Shown here piece by piece: positions 11,651 to 22,576 of a DNA stretch of 64,000 nt. The DNA lies in the NCBI GenBank assembly GCA_025331435.1, contig JAIWNI010000067.1, positions 62,001 to 126,000 of the forward strand. Direction: 5' to 3'. A model generated the notes under the pieces. The model saw only the letters and a list, made by a program, of their open reading frames with translations. It was not told where the DNA came from and did not search any database. Numbering within the stretch: position 1 is the first letter of the stretch; the number at the start of each line of letters is the position of its first letter. A program made the position numbers and the translations under genes. Source of the DNA: Choanephora cucurbitarum. Lineage: Eukaryota; Mucoromycota; Mucoromycetes; Mucorales; Choanephoraceae.

Positions 11651-14170
11651 CTACAAGCTTCCTCTTAAGAAAATAAGATATCTGAAAGGAAAGAAAGAAG
11701 AAGAAAAAAAAAGCTCGGATCCAAGCAAGAGAGAGGAAAGGGAATTTGGGGGGAGGGATCAAACCCGATAATCACCTATATCCATAATAAACTTTCCCTA
11801 ATCCTTCCCGATAAGATAGTCACAGATAACGAAATCTCGTATTTTTCCCTGAAAGTTAAATTACTTAAAAAGGCGATTCGGGTATGGACAACTTTTTCCG
11901 TACCGAATGGGAAATTGTTTTGCATAAATCCTTTTCGAATGAAAGGACCTCTTGAAACAAAGAAGAGTAGTTCAAATCCAAGATGATAAGGACAAGAATT
12001 TAATTCGAGAAATATACATAAACATAAAGAGCGAATCGCCGCCATGAAACATCCGTTGACAAGCCATATGAGTCAAAATAGAGCTTTCCGCAGTTCAACC
12101 TGAATTGATATGAAATAACAAGAAATACTACAGTTGTCTATGGATATTAAAGTTAAGAGGTTTGATTTCATATGCTTGTGTTGTGCGTACAGGCAGATGT
12201 TATCTGATCCGAAGCATGCTTTTGTGTTTCTGTATCCTGTTTTTTTTTGGGAGGAAAAGTAATTCCATTTCAGATACACATTTCTTTTCGCTACTTGTTA
12301 GGATGAGTTCCGATACATTCGGTATACTGTTGAATCAAACCATTTTCTCTTCTAATACAGGCCTCCTTTAAAAAAACGGATAAGTGGATAGCCTACTTGA
12401 GCCTTGCATGTATCCAGATAGTCAATTTCCTTTGGAGTATAGGCAAAGTGTGGCTAACTTGGGATAACAATCTCATTGAAACTCAATTCTTTTGTCAGTG
12501 CTTTACTCTTTGAAATAAATTTAAGCACTATCTATCTTTAGTTCTCAACTAGAATGCCAACCATAAAACGATCTTCCTACTGATATGGTCTAAGCCATTC
12601 AGTGTTATAATAGCAACCAATACACTGTATGCGTCTGTGGGCATTTCATGTATTTTTTGGTATCGTATTGTTTGCCAATGTTTTAAAGAACAATGCCGCA
12701 CTTGAATACTTGGCGAAAAGCTGACTATTGACTGCATTTATTTCTTTGAACGAAACAACCACAATGGTGGCTTTGCTCTCTCTCTCTCTCTCTCTCTCTT
12801 GGTCTAACTGACTTTATTCACTTAATAGTACAGGCGGAACTTTTGTCTAAAACTATAGATTGATATACTTAACTCGTTAGAACGAATTGTCAGTCTTGTG
12901 AATGTCTCTGGAAACTATCCTTATTTGACAATAGGTTGTCATTTAGCAAGTGTATACTATATATCCTTTATTTCTTTTTGAATCAAGAAAGAAGATCCTG
13001 ACAATTAGCTACCATTTATCATTGGTCTGGAAATAGACCAAGTCAATTTGGCTATCCAGTCACAAAACCATTCGAGCTCTCTGTTGGCGGACAAAATACA
13101 AATGTGCTCTTGTGTAGATCATCGATTTATACGCACAACCAGCTTACTCTTTTTTTTTTTTTGCAGGGCTTATAGTTCAATTCTCAAATTTGCTTACAAA
13201 TACACCAGTGACAACTTTCAACTGGTTTGTGGCATTGTTTAGGAGACTTGTTACACCGGTATTGAGATGACAAGCGGGAGAGGTACTTTAAATGAGATTC
13301 AAGCATGCATATCTCAAGACGCTTTTGTACCCTTTACAAGAGTACTTTTTACTGTAGTAGCATAATATAAGAAGATAATGTAGTTTATAAACAAAAAAAA
13401 ATACTATAATACACATCATTCATATCCATTGATTTTTTTCTAGTCGCAAACACCATGCTTCTAATTGAACCAGATAAGCATGTGTTGCACTGACTTTTGC
13501 CTCATGCAGATAAATGAACGCCTTCTCTTTTTGTTGTTTGTTTGTTTATCTTTTACGCTTGATCATTTTGACCTACACAGCCTGTATTGATCTTGATGAT
13601 CTAATTGAAATGAAAGATGGATATTGTTTGCTTATAGATAACATGAAGCTACGTTCATGAATTGCCCTACTACTCATCTATTCAAAGCTGCCCTTTTTAT
13701 GGAGTTAAAACTACATAGATTACTACTTGATTCTATCCTGACAATCTAATTGGATAATATTCCCTCTCTTTCTCTCTCTCTCTCTTTTTCTCTAAAATAA
13801 CGGACCGAATCGACATGATTCTTTAACACACTATAACTTGGTTACCCAAAACCAGTTGGAATACAAGTTGATAAGCTCAAATAGAAAGAAAAAAAAAAGA
13901 GAGAGAGAGAGAACTTGGTGTAACTTGCCTTGTAGACAATTCCTCAGTTTGCCTATATTCATTATTCAAAGAGGTTGATAAGAACATCTTTTAGATAAGA
14001 AAGGAGACACGCAACCCTCCTTACGATAAGCAATCGCACTCATTCCTCAGGTTTAAGCGTAATATAAAGGAAATTCGGGAGAGTACGTGTTGAGATATTC
14101 TCCATCGAATTGAAATGAGTAATAATTTTATTAAATGATGACATGTGTATATGCAGAATAGAAGGGTTAT
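11651..14170. other. Intergenic, simple repeats only
   Basis: A 2.5-kb spacer. It holds CT dinucleotide tracts at about 12777-12799 and 13763-13785, a GA tract at about 13898-13912, and several poly-A/T runs. Open frames of up to about 89 codons (e.g. 11776-12045 minus) have no recognisable domains or splice partners. Confidence 0.5.
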
Positions 14171-15076
14171 TTACAGATGAGAGATATGTTTTTTATGACC
14201 AGCAAAAGGTTTTTTAGTAATCCAGGAAATGGGTAGTAGAGTCTGATAGAGGAACCAGGTGGTTGCCAAGACCGACTTGGCCATCAGAATAACACTATAA
14301 GGTTTACAGAACAGAAGCCTCAAGAATCCCAGTCTTGATTTCATAGACAGTATGGCCTGGATCAACAGAGACCAAAAGAAGTCCACTAGATCGTAATCTT
14401 CCTCTTCTTCCATCAGCCTAGAAGCCACAGGGTATTCTGGTTGATATTCAATCTCGATGATTTCAGGATTGAAGTGGACTCCGACTGAACTCTTTGAACT
14501 GAAGCTGCTGAAACTGCTGCTACGACTACTTTGGCTGATGGGCGTATGTGTGTAGAGAACAGATGAATCAAAATAAGAGAGAATTGGATCGGAACAATTC
14601 GGCAGTATTTGAGCGACGTTACAATGTTTCTTCAAAACAGGTTTAAGACCTTGGAGAACACTTGTACCATGCCTATTGTCCAATTCAGCAGAATGGTTGG
14701 TATAGATGGGACCATAGAGCCCTAACACACAAAATGATCAGTTCATAATTTTTAATTTATATCCGCTATGAATTTACATGTGATATCAGATTCTTTTTGC
14801 CTAAACAATCATTTTCTTAGTTGTCTCACAATCATCTGTTGGCTCATGAACTTACCAGTACACTGTGGAAGGGTCAATTAGTGCATTGGATTTACCAAGG
14901 TGGTTGATACAACATCTAGCCATCGATCTCCACAAGGCATTTCGAAGTCGAATGGTTTTATTCTGTTCAGATTCCATAGGCGATAGATTCTGTTGATGCA
15001 TTTGTCGATAAGTCAGGATCAAATCATCACAAGTCCATTGATGTGATAGATAATCAACACAGTGTTCTGCTGTCAT
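14171..15076 (-). CDS. REG1-like protein phosphatase 1 regulatory subunit (DUF1752)
   Basis: Three exons (15076-14856, 14800-14778, 14721-14171) give 264 aa. The N-terminal domain matches PF08550 (areA GATA-like/DUF1752), found in yeast Reg1/Reg2: CVDYLSHQWTCDDL, then IRLRNALWRSMAR, and after two splices STVYWQKESDITWLYGPIY. The middle exon is only 23 nt; without it the signature WQKESDITWLYGP is lost and the frame breaks. Downstream, SSVGVHFNPEIIEIEYQPEYP resembles the RVxF-type PP1-docking segment of Reg1. The C terminus is hydrophobic. Reg1 targets PP1 (Glc7) to Snf1 in glucose repression; that role is inferred here. The start is ATG 15076; the frame extends a few codons upstream from a GTG but meets a stop. 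Confidence 0.8.
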
Positions 15077-16136
15077 TTGAGAGTATGATGATTTCACACT
15101 TTAATTTCTATTTAATCAGTATGTCAAGAAAAGAGAGAAGAGAGAGAGAGAGAAAGGAATTTATTGAGGCATAAACTTTTCTTTATTATGGAGATTTTTT
15201 TTTATTTTTTTTAGAAGGGCGCCACATAACATATAGAGTATATTTGACAAATGGACCCCTTCTCTAGAACCTTTTGTTGTTATTCCCACAGGTTAAAGAA
15301 GTAAACACAGACCTTGTTACACTATAAACATAGAATACTATCATTTGGAAAAAAAAGAATCTTCAGAATGAGCTTTATCAGGTACACAATGAAAAAACAT
15401 ATCGATAGACTATCATGTATATTGAACGAATGGAAAAGAAAAAGATAACCAAGAGATAACCCTACAGCTCTCTCTCTTTATTTTTTTTCCATTGAGAAAA
15501 TATTAAAATTCGAAACGCAAATTGGCGCCAAAATTAGCTTCTCTATAGATACAAAAAGTAAACACAATGTAAGAAAGCATGAAACAGTTTGTTACCAAAA
15601 ACATAAAAAGTCAGTTCTAACTTTTTGACAAACTTGGAAATAAAGCATTGGAGTGGGAAACTAAATAGCTTAAAAAATCTGTGTAATTGGAGTTTATTCC
15701 ATATCATGCAGGGCGTTTTCTCCACAAAGAGATTCTTACTGGTTTACAACCTGATTCATCGAGAGTGTCACACTAAGAGTAACTTCATTAGTTCTAATTA
15801 GACTTTCTATATGACAGCATCTCTAGATCATCTTATTGTTTAACAATCCAGTTCTGTGAGGCTGATAAGAGTAGGACAACTTTTCACTTACTAAATAGTC
15901 CAATAGAAAATAGAGAAGCTTTTGCTGCTTTCTTGTAACTCATATAGGCTTTGGGCTATCCCATTGCCTAAAAACAAAAACCACTATGCATCCCATTCAT
16001 TCACTTAAAGACGAAATCGCATAAAACTCTACTACTGTCATATAGTTATTTTAATCGTGTTCACATTGAACGAGTACTCCAAAAGAAAGAAAAAAAAAGA
16101 AAGCAAGAAACAACAAAATAAAAAAAACAAACGAAT
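15077..16136. other. Intergenic, nothing recognised
   Basis: About 1.06 kb between two minus-strand genes. It contains a GA tract at about 15129-15152 and T/A runs. A 60-codon minus frame at 15543-15725 has no features of a real gene. Confidence 0.5.
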
Positions 16137-17053
16137 CTAAAAAGTAACATGGTTTCCTTTAGGTGCTCCAAAACCACCGCGACTTCCACCACGAGAGGCG
16201 AAACCACCACGGCCACCACCGCGAGACTCAAATCCTCCGCCACCACGGCCTATAATAGAGTATATAAATAACTGACGATGATTTCTATAAAGCCAACTTT
16301 GTATTACCTGCACCACCGCTGAAACCACCACGGCCACCACCGCGAGAGGCAAATCCACCACGGCCACCACCACGAGACTCAAATCCTCCGCCACCACGAC
16401 CACCGCCGAAACCACCACGGCTACCACCACGACCACCACCACGAGAGGCAAATCCACCACGACCGCCACGAGCAGCAGGTGCCTTTGTTTTCTTTTCTAC
16501 CTTGCCCTGAAGACCTGTAGGTTTAGAGGCTATATATGGAAATGAATACAACTGGCACGTATAAAGTGATATCCTCCCTTCTTTACCTTTTCCAGCTACT
16601 TTGGGTTTGGGTATAAATCGATCCATAGGTAATAACTTATCTAAGCCAATATAGACTTTATCCTCTTTCTTGAATTGAGATGCATTTTGTCCATCTTGCA
16701 TCTTGACAGTGAAAAACACTTCATTTAAAGGACCGAGGATTTCATCCACTTTGCCGATCAATGTCTTATCTTGAAGGTAGATGGGTGCATTGAAGAAGGG
16801 AACTTTTGCATTTGTCAATTGGCATACCATCTCTCCCTCACATGCACTCATAAAAGTACCGGCAACTAAATAGAAATCCCCATTAGATTTGATTTCTTTT
16901 ATGCTTGTATATATCTATTACCAACCACCTCAGCAGGAGGACCTTGGTTGTTGTTGAAACCACCTCGACCTATACAATCCTTATCAGTCACCAGCCTATA
17001 AAACTAAGCACAATCTTACCTCCACGGAAACCACCTCTTTGACCGAAACCCAT
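16137..17053 (-). CDS. GAR1: H/ACA snoRNP protein GAR1
   Basis: The nucleolar component of H/ACA ribonucleoproteins (with Cbf5, Nop10 and Nhp2), which pseudouridylate rRNA and snRNA. Five exons (17053-17020, 16969-16922, 16865-16587, 16529-16308, 16249-16137) give 231 aa. A short N-terminal RGG block ([15 protein letters not shown]) precedes the Gar1 core: [42 protein letters not shown] and [14 protein letters not shown]. The C-terminal third is Arg/Gly-rich ([19 protein letters not shown] repeats), interrupted by an intron at GGAG|GRGG, ending [10 protein letters not shown]. Length and domain order match fungal GAR1. The dense introns are usual for highly expressed genes. Confidence 0.96.
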
Positions 17054-20006
17054 ACTTGTATAAAAGTGTTGAAAGAAAAAAGAGTGAAAAGCTTTTCAAG
17101 ATTAAAAAAAAATTGTGTAAAAGAGCAGTCATTTTTTTCTGGTTTCTCTATTGGTTTGATTTTGAAGTTTATTTGATATAAGCTTCTTTGTCTGATGAAT
17201 TATCAGTTTTGTATAGAAAGCAATGTTCTATCATACTCTACTGTCCATTTCATTTCTTATAAGCGTTTATAAAATAAAGGATAGGGTATCACTCTGTTAA
17301 ATACCTGCAATCACTCCCCATCTTTAAGCCAATGAGATGGTGCTGAACTGAGATCCAAATCCATTCTGCATTGAAAGAGATTTAATAAGCCAAGTTTAGT
17401 ACTTCCTTCTAAAAGAGAGAGAGAGAATTGCAACCGTTAAAGAAGAAGAAAAAGAAACATAAATTATGAGGCAGTACATATGGTAGCCTATACGATGAAT
17501 GTTCTTTAAACAAATGTTATCGAGCCTAGTGCTTCTCCTATCCTATTCTTAATAAAGTACAAAGGCAAAATGTTGTTAAAGTGCTCACCTTCTTTTTTAG
17601 GTATCTCCAATGCAGTATGTCCTAATTTGAAGTTGACAGGATAAAATATATCGGACATCTACGCCTAGATAGGGTTTCACTCTCAGTGGGCTAAATGCGC
17701 TCTGAGATGTCCTGTTCAATCAACAGGATTTCATCTATTTTAAGTTTGATGGATCAGTTTTTTTTTAAGAATGGGTTACACGAACTTTATTCCCTTTCGA
17801 GCTCAGTTGAGATCAAGTTAGCATGAGTCTGCAATCAGCAATGACAAGAAGATAAACACAAGCACCTTGTTATTCATCATCCATATTAGAGTAGCCGTAA
17901 TTTCAAAAAAACTAGCACTCTATGTTGATAATATTGACCACAGTGGGACTTTCTTCTCTTCTTTTTACTGCCTCTAAAAGTAAAGATAGTCTATAAAAAA
18001 AAAGAGAGGAAACATACTCTTCTATCCATTGACTCCATAAAGCATTTCTATTGGTTGCAAGTACATTACTGGTTCCTTAGTGTAGACTGACTCAATCTGT
18101 ATACAGCATTGAAAGGTAGACTATACACATTTTGAAATTTCATATGAATTCAGACATGTGAATGTGTACCATAAAGTGACTTCAAAATCCGCTCTTTGTT
18201 GCATTGAAATCATCTCTTTTCTCTGTATTTCAACAAAAAGATAGGCTTTTGAAAAAGAATGCTTGTTATTGTCTTTGAAGAAAAGGTGTAATTTAATAAA
18301 TCATCTTTTGTATACGAATGCGTATCGAAGTTGATCTTGCTTGATGCTATGATACTGTAGAACTTTGTTGCAGCTATTCGCTTCGTTGTCTATCCTAATC
18401 ATAAAGCCAACACTATATCTAATTAATTTCATACGCTTTTAAACTTTTTTTTTCAGTAGTGGTCAGCTTTGTTTCTTGAAAGCCATGAAGACCTTCAAGT
18501 GGCTTTAACAGTAGTCTATCTGTTCTAATGTGTTATGATTCATTGCACAATGCAAACATACCCATATATAATGCAAAAAAGAGCCATTGTTGTCTATTGT
18601 TCTATCAGTAAGCCCTACTATCTGTGCAGACTATTTTAGTTGTAAAATTAATCTTAGGTATAAAGATGGTCGATGTCTATGTCCGTGTACAGCCTGTTCT
18701 GAAGAATATGATGGAGCTTGCTTATTTATTCATGTCAAACAAGAAAGCGACTGCCCTACTGATATTATGACTGATGATGTATATATTTGCTGGGCTAGAA
18801 GCGAGTATGATGAAGAGTTTCATGGAGAAGTCAACCTGTCAATCTTTGGAAACACTATATGAATAGACTATTTTTGGATTCAAGAACGCAGATAGCTAGG
18901 AAAGCCTGTAGACAGCAAAAGTAGAACAACGGAGGAAATAAAATATAGAGCTACTATGATGCATCATTCAACCAAAAAAAAGTCAACTGAGTTGTCTTGG
19001 TTTGATAGATTGACAGTATCTAGTACAACATGTTGAAGGTAGAGTAAAGGTACAACGTAGATACGTTGGAAATGCACGAAAAATGACGCATCGTATGCAT
19101 AGGGTCAAAAGAGAGCCACATTCGGTAGTTTGATGTGTGTCAATCATGATGTTATTTCTGTGAGCTGTGGCAGAGCAACAAAGTTAAGAGACGTTGCGAT
19201 TAGTTTGTGGGGAGCTCCTTGTTCAGCCAACTGTCACCCAAGAGAGAAAAAGTCAGTTCGAAGCTGGCGATCAAAGTATTTTCCTTCCTGCAAGAAGAGG
19301 CAAGCTTTGGCCCTTCTAGTTGTAAATCTATTCAAGTTTCTAACTCAGTCACTCTTGCTTATTTCGATTTATTCCGCTGCATTAAGAACAAAGAAAAAAA
19401 AAACAAAAAAGGAGAAAAAGATATAGAAAAAAGTGATAGTGCGGAAATTGTTGCTTCATCGTGAAATGCTTATGCTTTTCTTTTTGCTTTTTTCTCTTTT
19501 TTATGCTGTTATCTTTTTTTCTCTTAAAGTAAGCCCGCGAATTAAGCTCAAAGAAAGATCAAAGTTGTTTTTTGTATCACCATCAAAATGACCGCCATTG
19601 TTTCTATTAAAAGGACTTCCCATGAATTGATTAATGGATGTCAAAAATTTAAGTAAAAAAAAGAAACATTAACTAAGCCTTGTTTCATAAAAAATAAAAA
19701 AGAGGGAGCATAGAATCACCATAGCAACAAAACGATTAAGAACAAAGTCTCCCTTAATCATTCTCTTTGTTGTCAAGACAATGAAAAAAAAAAAAACGAT
19801 TGAAATGAGTACGGACTTTGAAAAATAAAGTATTTTTTCTTCACTTTTTTTTTCACTCTTTCTTTTCCCCTCTCTCGTTAAAGAAATAGAGAGGCAAAAA
19901 AAAAAGCGCGTGAATTGTAGTTGTATCATTTTCTCTCTCTCTCTCTCTTTCTCTTTCTCTCTCTCTTTTTTTTTTTATTTTTTATTTTATAAATTAAAGC
20001 ACAGTC
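17054..20006. other. 3-kb intergenic region, no supported gene
   Basis: Between divergent GAR1 (minus) and the kelch/BTB gene (plus). Only short frames occur. The longest that looks coding-like (18587-18862, 91 codons, nine Cys) begins with TTG and has no in-frame ATG near its start. AT-rich with poly-A/T runs, and closing in a long pyrimidine tract. Confidence 0.5.
19931..19977 (+). repeat. CT/T pyrimidine tract upstream of kelch/BTB gene
   Basis: About 47 nt of almost uninterrupted (TC)n and T, ending roughly 30 nt before the ATG at 20007. Similar pyrimidine tracts precede other starts in this window (e.g. 46995-47063 before the Zn2Cys6 gene), so it probably belongs to the promoter or 5' leader. 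Confidence 0.7.
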
Positions 20007-22559
20007 ATGGCCTTGTCATCTTCCATGCAGATGCAGTCCATCTCGGGCATCATTACACAGATTCATGTGACAACAGGTGAAGTACCACCTGCACTCGTAG
20101 GCGCTTCTGTCAATGTTATCGGTGATAAAGTCTATGTATTCGCAGGCCGATTGGCCACATCCCGCACCATGATCAACTACCTCTACATCCTCGACCTCAC
20201 CACCCTCTCTTGGACACAACACATCCCTCCTCCTGATTCAGACAGACCACCTAAAGCTCGTTATTTCCACTCAGCCAGTGTCCACAACGACCAGCTCATC
20301 ATCTTTGGCGGCATGGGCCATTCCAGTCGAATGTCATCTGACGGCAACGGTCTGCTGGTCCTGGACGATGTTGCCATCTTTGACATCCAGACCATGTGCT
20401 GGACACAACCTACCATACCACCCTCCCTCTATTCACCTCAGGCTCGGTACGCCCATCTCAGTGCTATCACAGAGGATCGGCTGGTAGTGATGGGTGGACA
20501 GGATCTGGAGAATAACTACCTGGACCAGATCAACGTGCTCAATCTCCAGACGATGGAATGGGAACAGGCTACTTTGTTTGAAAAGCATGTAGGTGCCTAT
20601 CGATCTATTGCTGTCACCGCACCTACTAGCGCTCGATTTCCTATTCAACAAGAAGAGGTAGCCACACCCGCTGCAGAAGAGATGTCTGAATCACCCTTTG
20701 ATCAACAGGCCATGAACGTACAGAGCTCAACAGAGGATGGTAATCCTATCTATCTCTACACCAACTATAATTTTTCTGATGTCAAACGAGAATTACAGTT
20801 GATCTATACCTCTTCTGCCACAAAATCACCTCAGGCTATCATTGAAGAACACTCCAATCTGATGAATGGATCTGTTATGCCGCCTGGACTTCGATTCCCT
20901 ACAGGCTATACCTTGGGCAACCATCTCATCTTGGCCGGTACTTATCTCTCTCCTCAGACACAATCCTATACTATCTGGTCTCTCGATCTGACTAAGTTGA
21001 CCTGGTCTCGTATCGAAACAGGCAGCGTCTTTAGTTCAGGCAGTTGGAATCGAGGTGTGCTTCATGAGGCCAGTAATCGGCTGTTAGTCTTTGGTAATTC
21101 AAACCGTAATCTTTTGGATGATTATAACCATCGTCAAGTGAATTTCGAGCATTTGGCCATGGTGGATCTAGAGGCCTTTGGTGTCTATACATTGCCTAAG
21201 CCCACTTGTTCTTCTTTAGCACAAGAAATGGGCCTTCGTCTGTTGAATGAGCCTGCTGTCTCTGATTTCTATATTATCACACAAGATAACATCAGTATTC
21301 CTGTCAATTCAGCTGTCTTGGGTCAACGATGGCCTTATTTTGCTCGTTTGATGAAAGAAAATGTTGTTCAACAGACTAAGCGATTTAAAGAGTCTGTTTT
21401 GGATGAAAAGATTGTTGAGGAAGAAGAAGAGGAAGAAGATACCAAAAAAGAGCCAAAAACAAAAGAAGCAGCGACAACAGAACCAACAAAAGAAGCAGCA
21501 ACAGCAGAAGAAGAAACAACAAAAGAAACAACAAAAGAAACAACAGAAGAAGCAACAAAAGAAACAACAGAAGAAACAACAGAAGAAGCAACAAAAGAAA
21601 CAACAGAAGAAACAACAGAAGAAACAACAGAAGAAACAACAGAAGAAACAACAGAAGAAACAACAGAAGAAGAAGTGATAAAACCAATAGAAGAAGAAGT
21701 AACAGAAGAATCAATAGAAAAAGAAGAAGAGCAATTCAGTATGATCAAGAGTCATTATATGTCATTCCCTTATCCACACACAGTCGTCATTGCCCTACTT
21801 CAATTTATCTATACCGACAACTTGTTGACTGCTCAACAATATCAACCACAGATTCTCTCTCAACTATTGTTATTAGCGGACATGTATGATATTCCTCGTC
21901 TCTCTCAACTAGCCACTCATGCCTTACATCAAATGTTAAATATGTCAACGGCCCCTCTCATCTTCGAGACAGCCGCTCTTTCACATCAAACCAGTCTACA
22001 GATTCGTGCCTTAAAGATGATGATTGCGGCCAAAAAGATGATCCAGCAACAACAGCAGCAACAACAACAATCCAGATCAAGAACAGTCTCTACACCCACC
22101 ACAATGAACTCATTGGATCAAACACCTGTCTCACCTACTGCATCTCTCTCTTCCTCTAGTTATCATCTCGATAAAGAAAACACACCAATAACAGCATCAC
22201 CTACCTTACAATCCTTTAGATCAAGAAGACCTTCTGCCAGTCAGAACCGAGTCCATGGTCCATCTACCTATTCATTATTACCACAACCCCAACCCCAACC
22301 TTACCGTACATCCACATTGACCAATCTCTCATCCCCCCTCACATCGCCTACTGCTGCTACCAGCTATAGTCTTCCCAACAGTTCCCCTAGTGCTAAACTC
22401 TATTCTCAATCTGAAGTCACTCTATCTCAACGACAACGACGTTCATCCAGTCCACCTAAACCCAACACAGAATCCAAATCCACTCCTAAAGAAACCAAAA
22501 AGAAGAAAAAGGCCTTTTTGGAAGCCTTTGGTAAACTCTCTTCTTCCATTTCAAAATAA
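20007..22559 (+). CDS. Kelch-repeat protein with split BTB domain
   Basis: A single-exon gene of 850 aa. Residues about 15-390 form a kelch beta-propeller: VIGDKVYVFAGR, YFHSASVHNDQLIIFGGMG, RYAHLSAITEDRLVVMGGQ, LGNHLILAGTY and RLLVFGNS, each with aromatic partners. Residues about 425-640 form a BTB/POZ fold (VSDFYIITQDNISIPVNSAVL, then HTVVIALLQFIYTDNL and LLLLADMYDIPRL). It is split by about 100 residues of Lys/Thr/Glu low-complexity sequence (KETTEE repeats, 21410-21730). The tail is Ser/Pro-rich with a poly-Q run, ending in a basic segment. Kelch plus C-terminal BTB is the architecture of S. pombe Ral2 and related Ras/polarity proteins, so a signalling or Cullin-3 adaptor role is possible but inferred. 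Confidence 0.85.
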   Translation: MALSSSMQMQSISGIITQIHVTTGEVPPALVGASVNVIGDKVYVFAGRLATSRTMINYLYILDLTTLSWTQHIPPPDSDRPPKARYFHSASVHNDQLIIFGGMGHSSRMSSDGNGLLVLDDVAIFDIQTMCWTQPTIPPSLYSPQARYAHLSAITEDRLVVMGGQDLENNYLDQINVLNLQTMEWEQATLFEKHVGAYRSIAVTAPTSARFPIQQEEVATPAAEEMSESPFDQQAMNVQSSTEDGNPIYLYTNYNFSDVKRELQLIYTSSATKSPQAIIEEHSNLMNGSVMPPGLRFPTGYTLGNHLILAGTYLSPQTQSYTIWSLDLTKLTWSRIETGSVFSSGSWNRGVLHEASNRLLVFGNSNRNLLDDYNHRQVNFEHLAMVDLEAFGVYTLPKPTCSSLAQEMGLRLLNEPAVSDFYIITQDNISIPVNSAVLGQRWPYFARLMKENVVQQTKRFKESVLDEKIVEEEEEEEDTKKEPKTKEAATTEPTKEAATAEEETTKETTKETTEEATKETTEETTEEATKETTEETTEETTEETTEETTEETTEEEVIKPIEEEVTEESIEKEEEQFSMIKSHYMSFPYPHTVVIALLQFIYTDNLLTAQQYQPQILSQLLLLADMYDIPRLSQLATHALHQMLNMSTAPLIFETAALSHQTSLQIRALKMMIAAKKMIQQQQQQQQQSRSRTVSTPTTMNSLDQTPVSPTASLSSSSYHLDKENTPITASPTLQSFRSRRPSASQNRVHGPSTYSLLPQPQPQPYRTSTLTNLSSPLTSPTAATSYSLPNSSPSAKLYSQSEVTLSQRQRRSSSPPKPNTESKSTPKETKKKKKAFLEAFGKLSSSISK

Positions 22560-22576
22560 AGCTTTATTTACACTGT

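Noticed and set aside
18587..18862. 91-codon Cys-rich frame resembling a small secreted protein
   Set aside because: It opens with TTG, has no nearby in-frame ATG, and no promoter or splice evidence; nine Cys in AT-rich spacer can be chance.
21368..21748. Long minus-strand frames of Val/Ser or Leu repeats
   Set aside because: Shadows of the KETTEE repeat of the kelch/BTB gene; pure low complexity.
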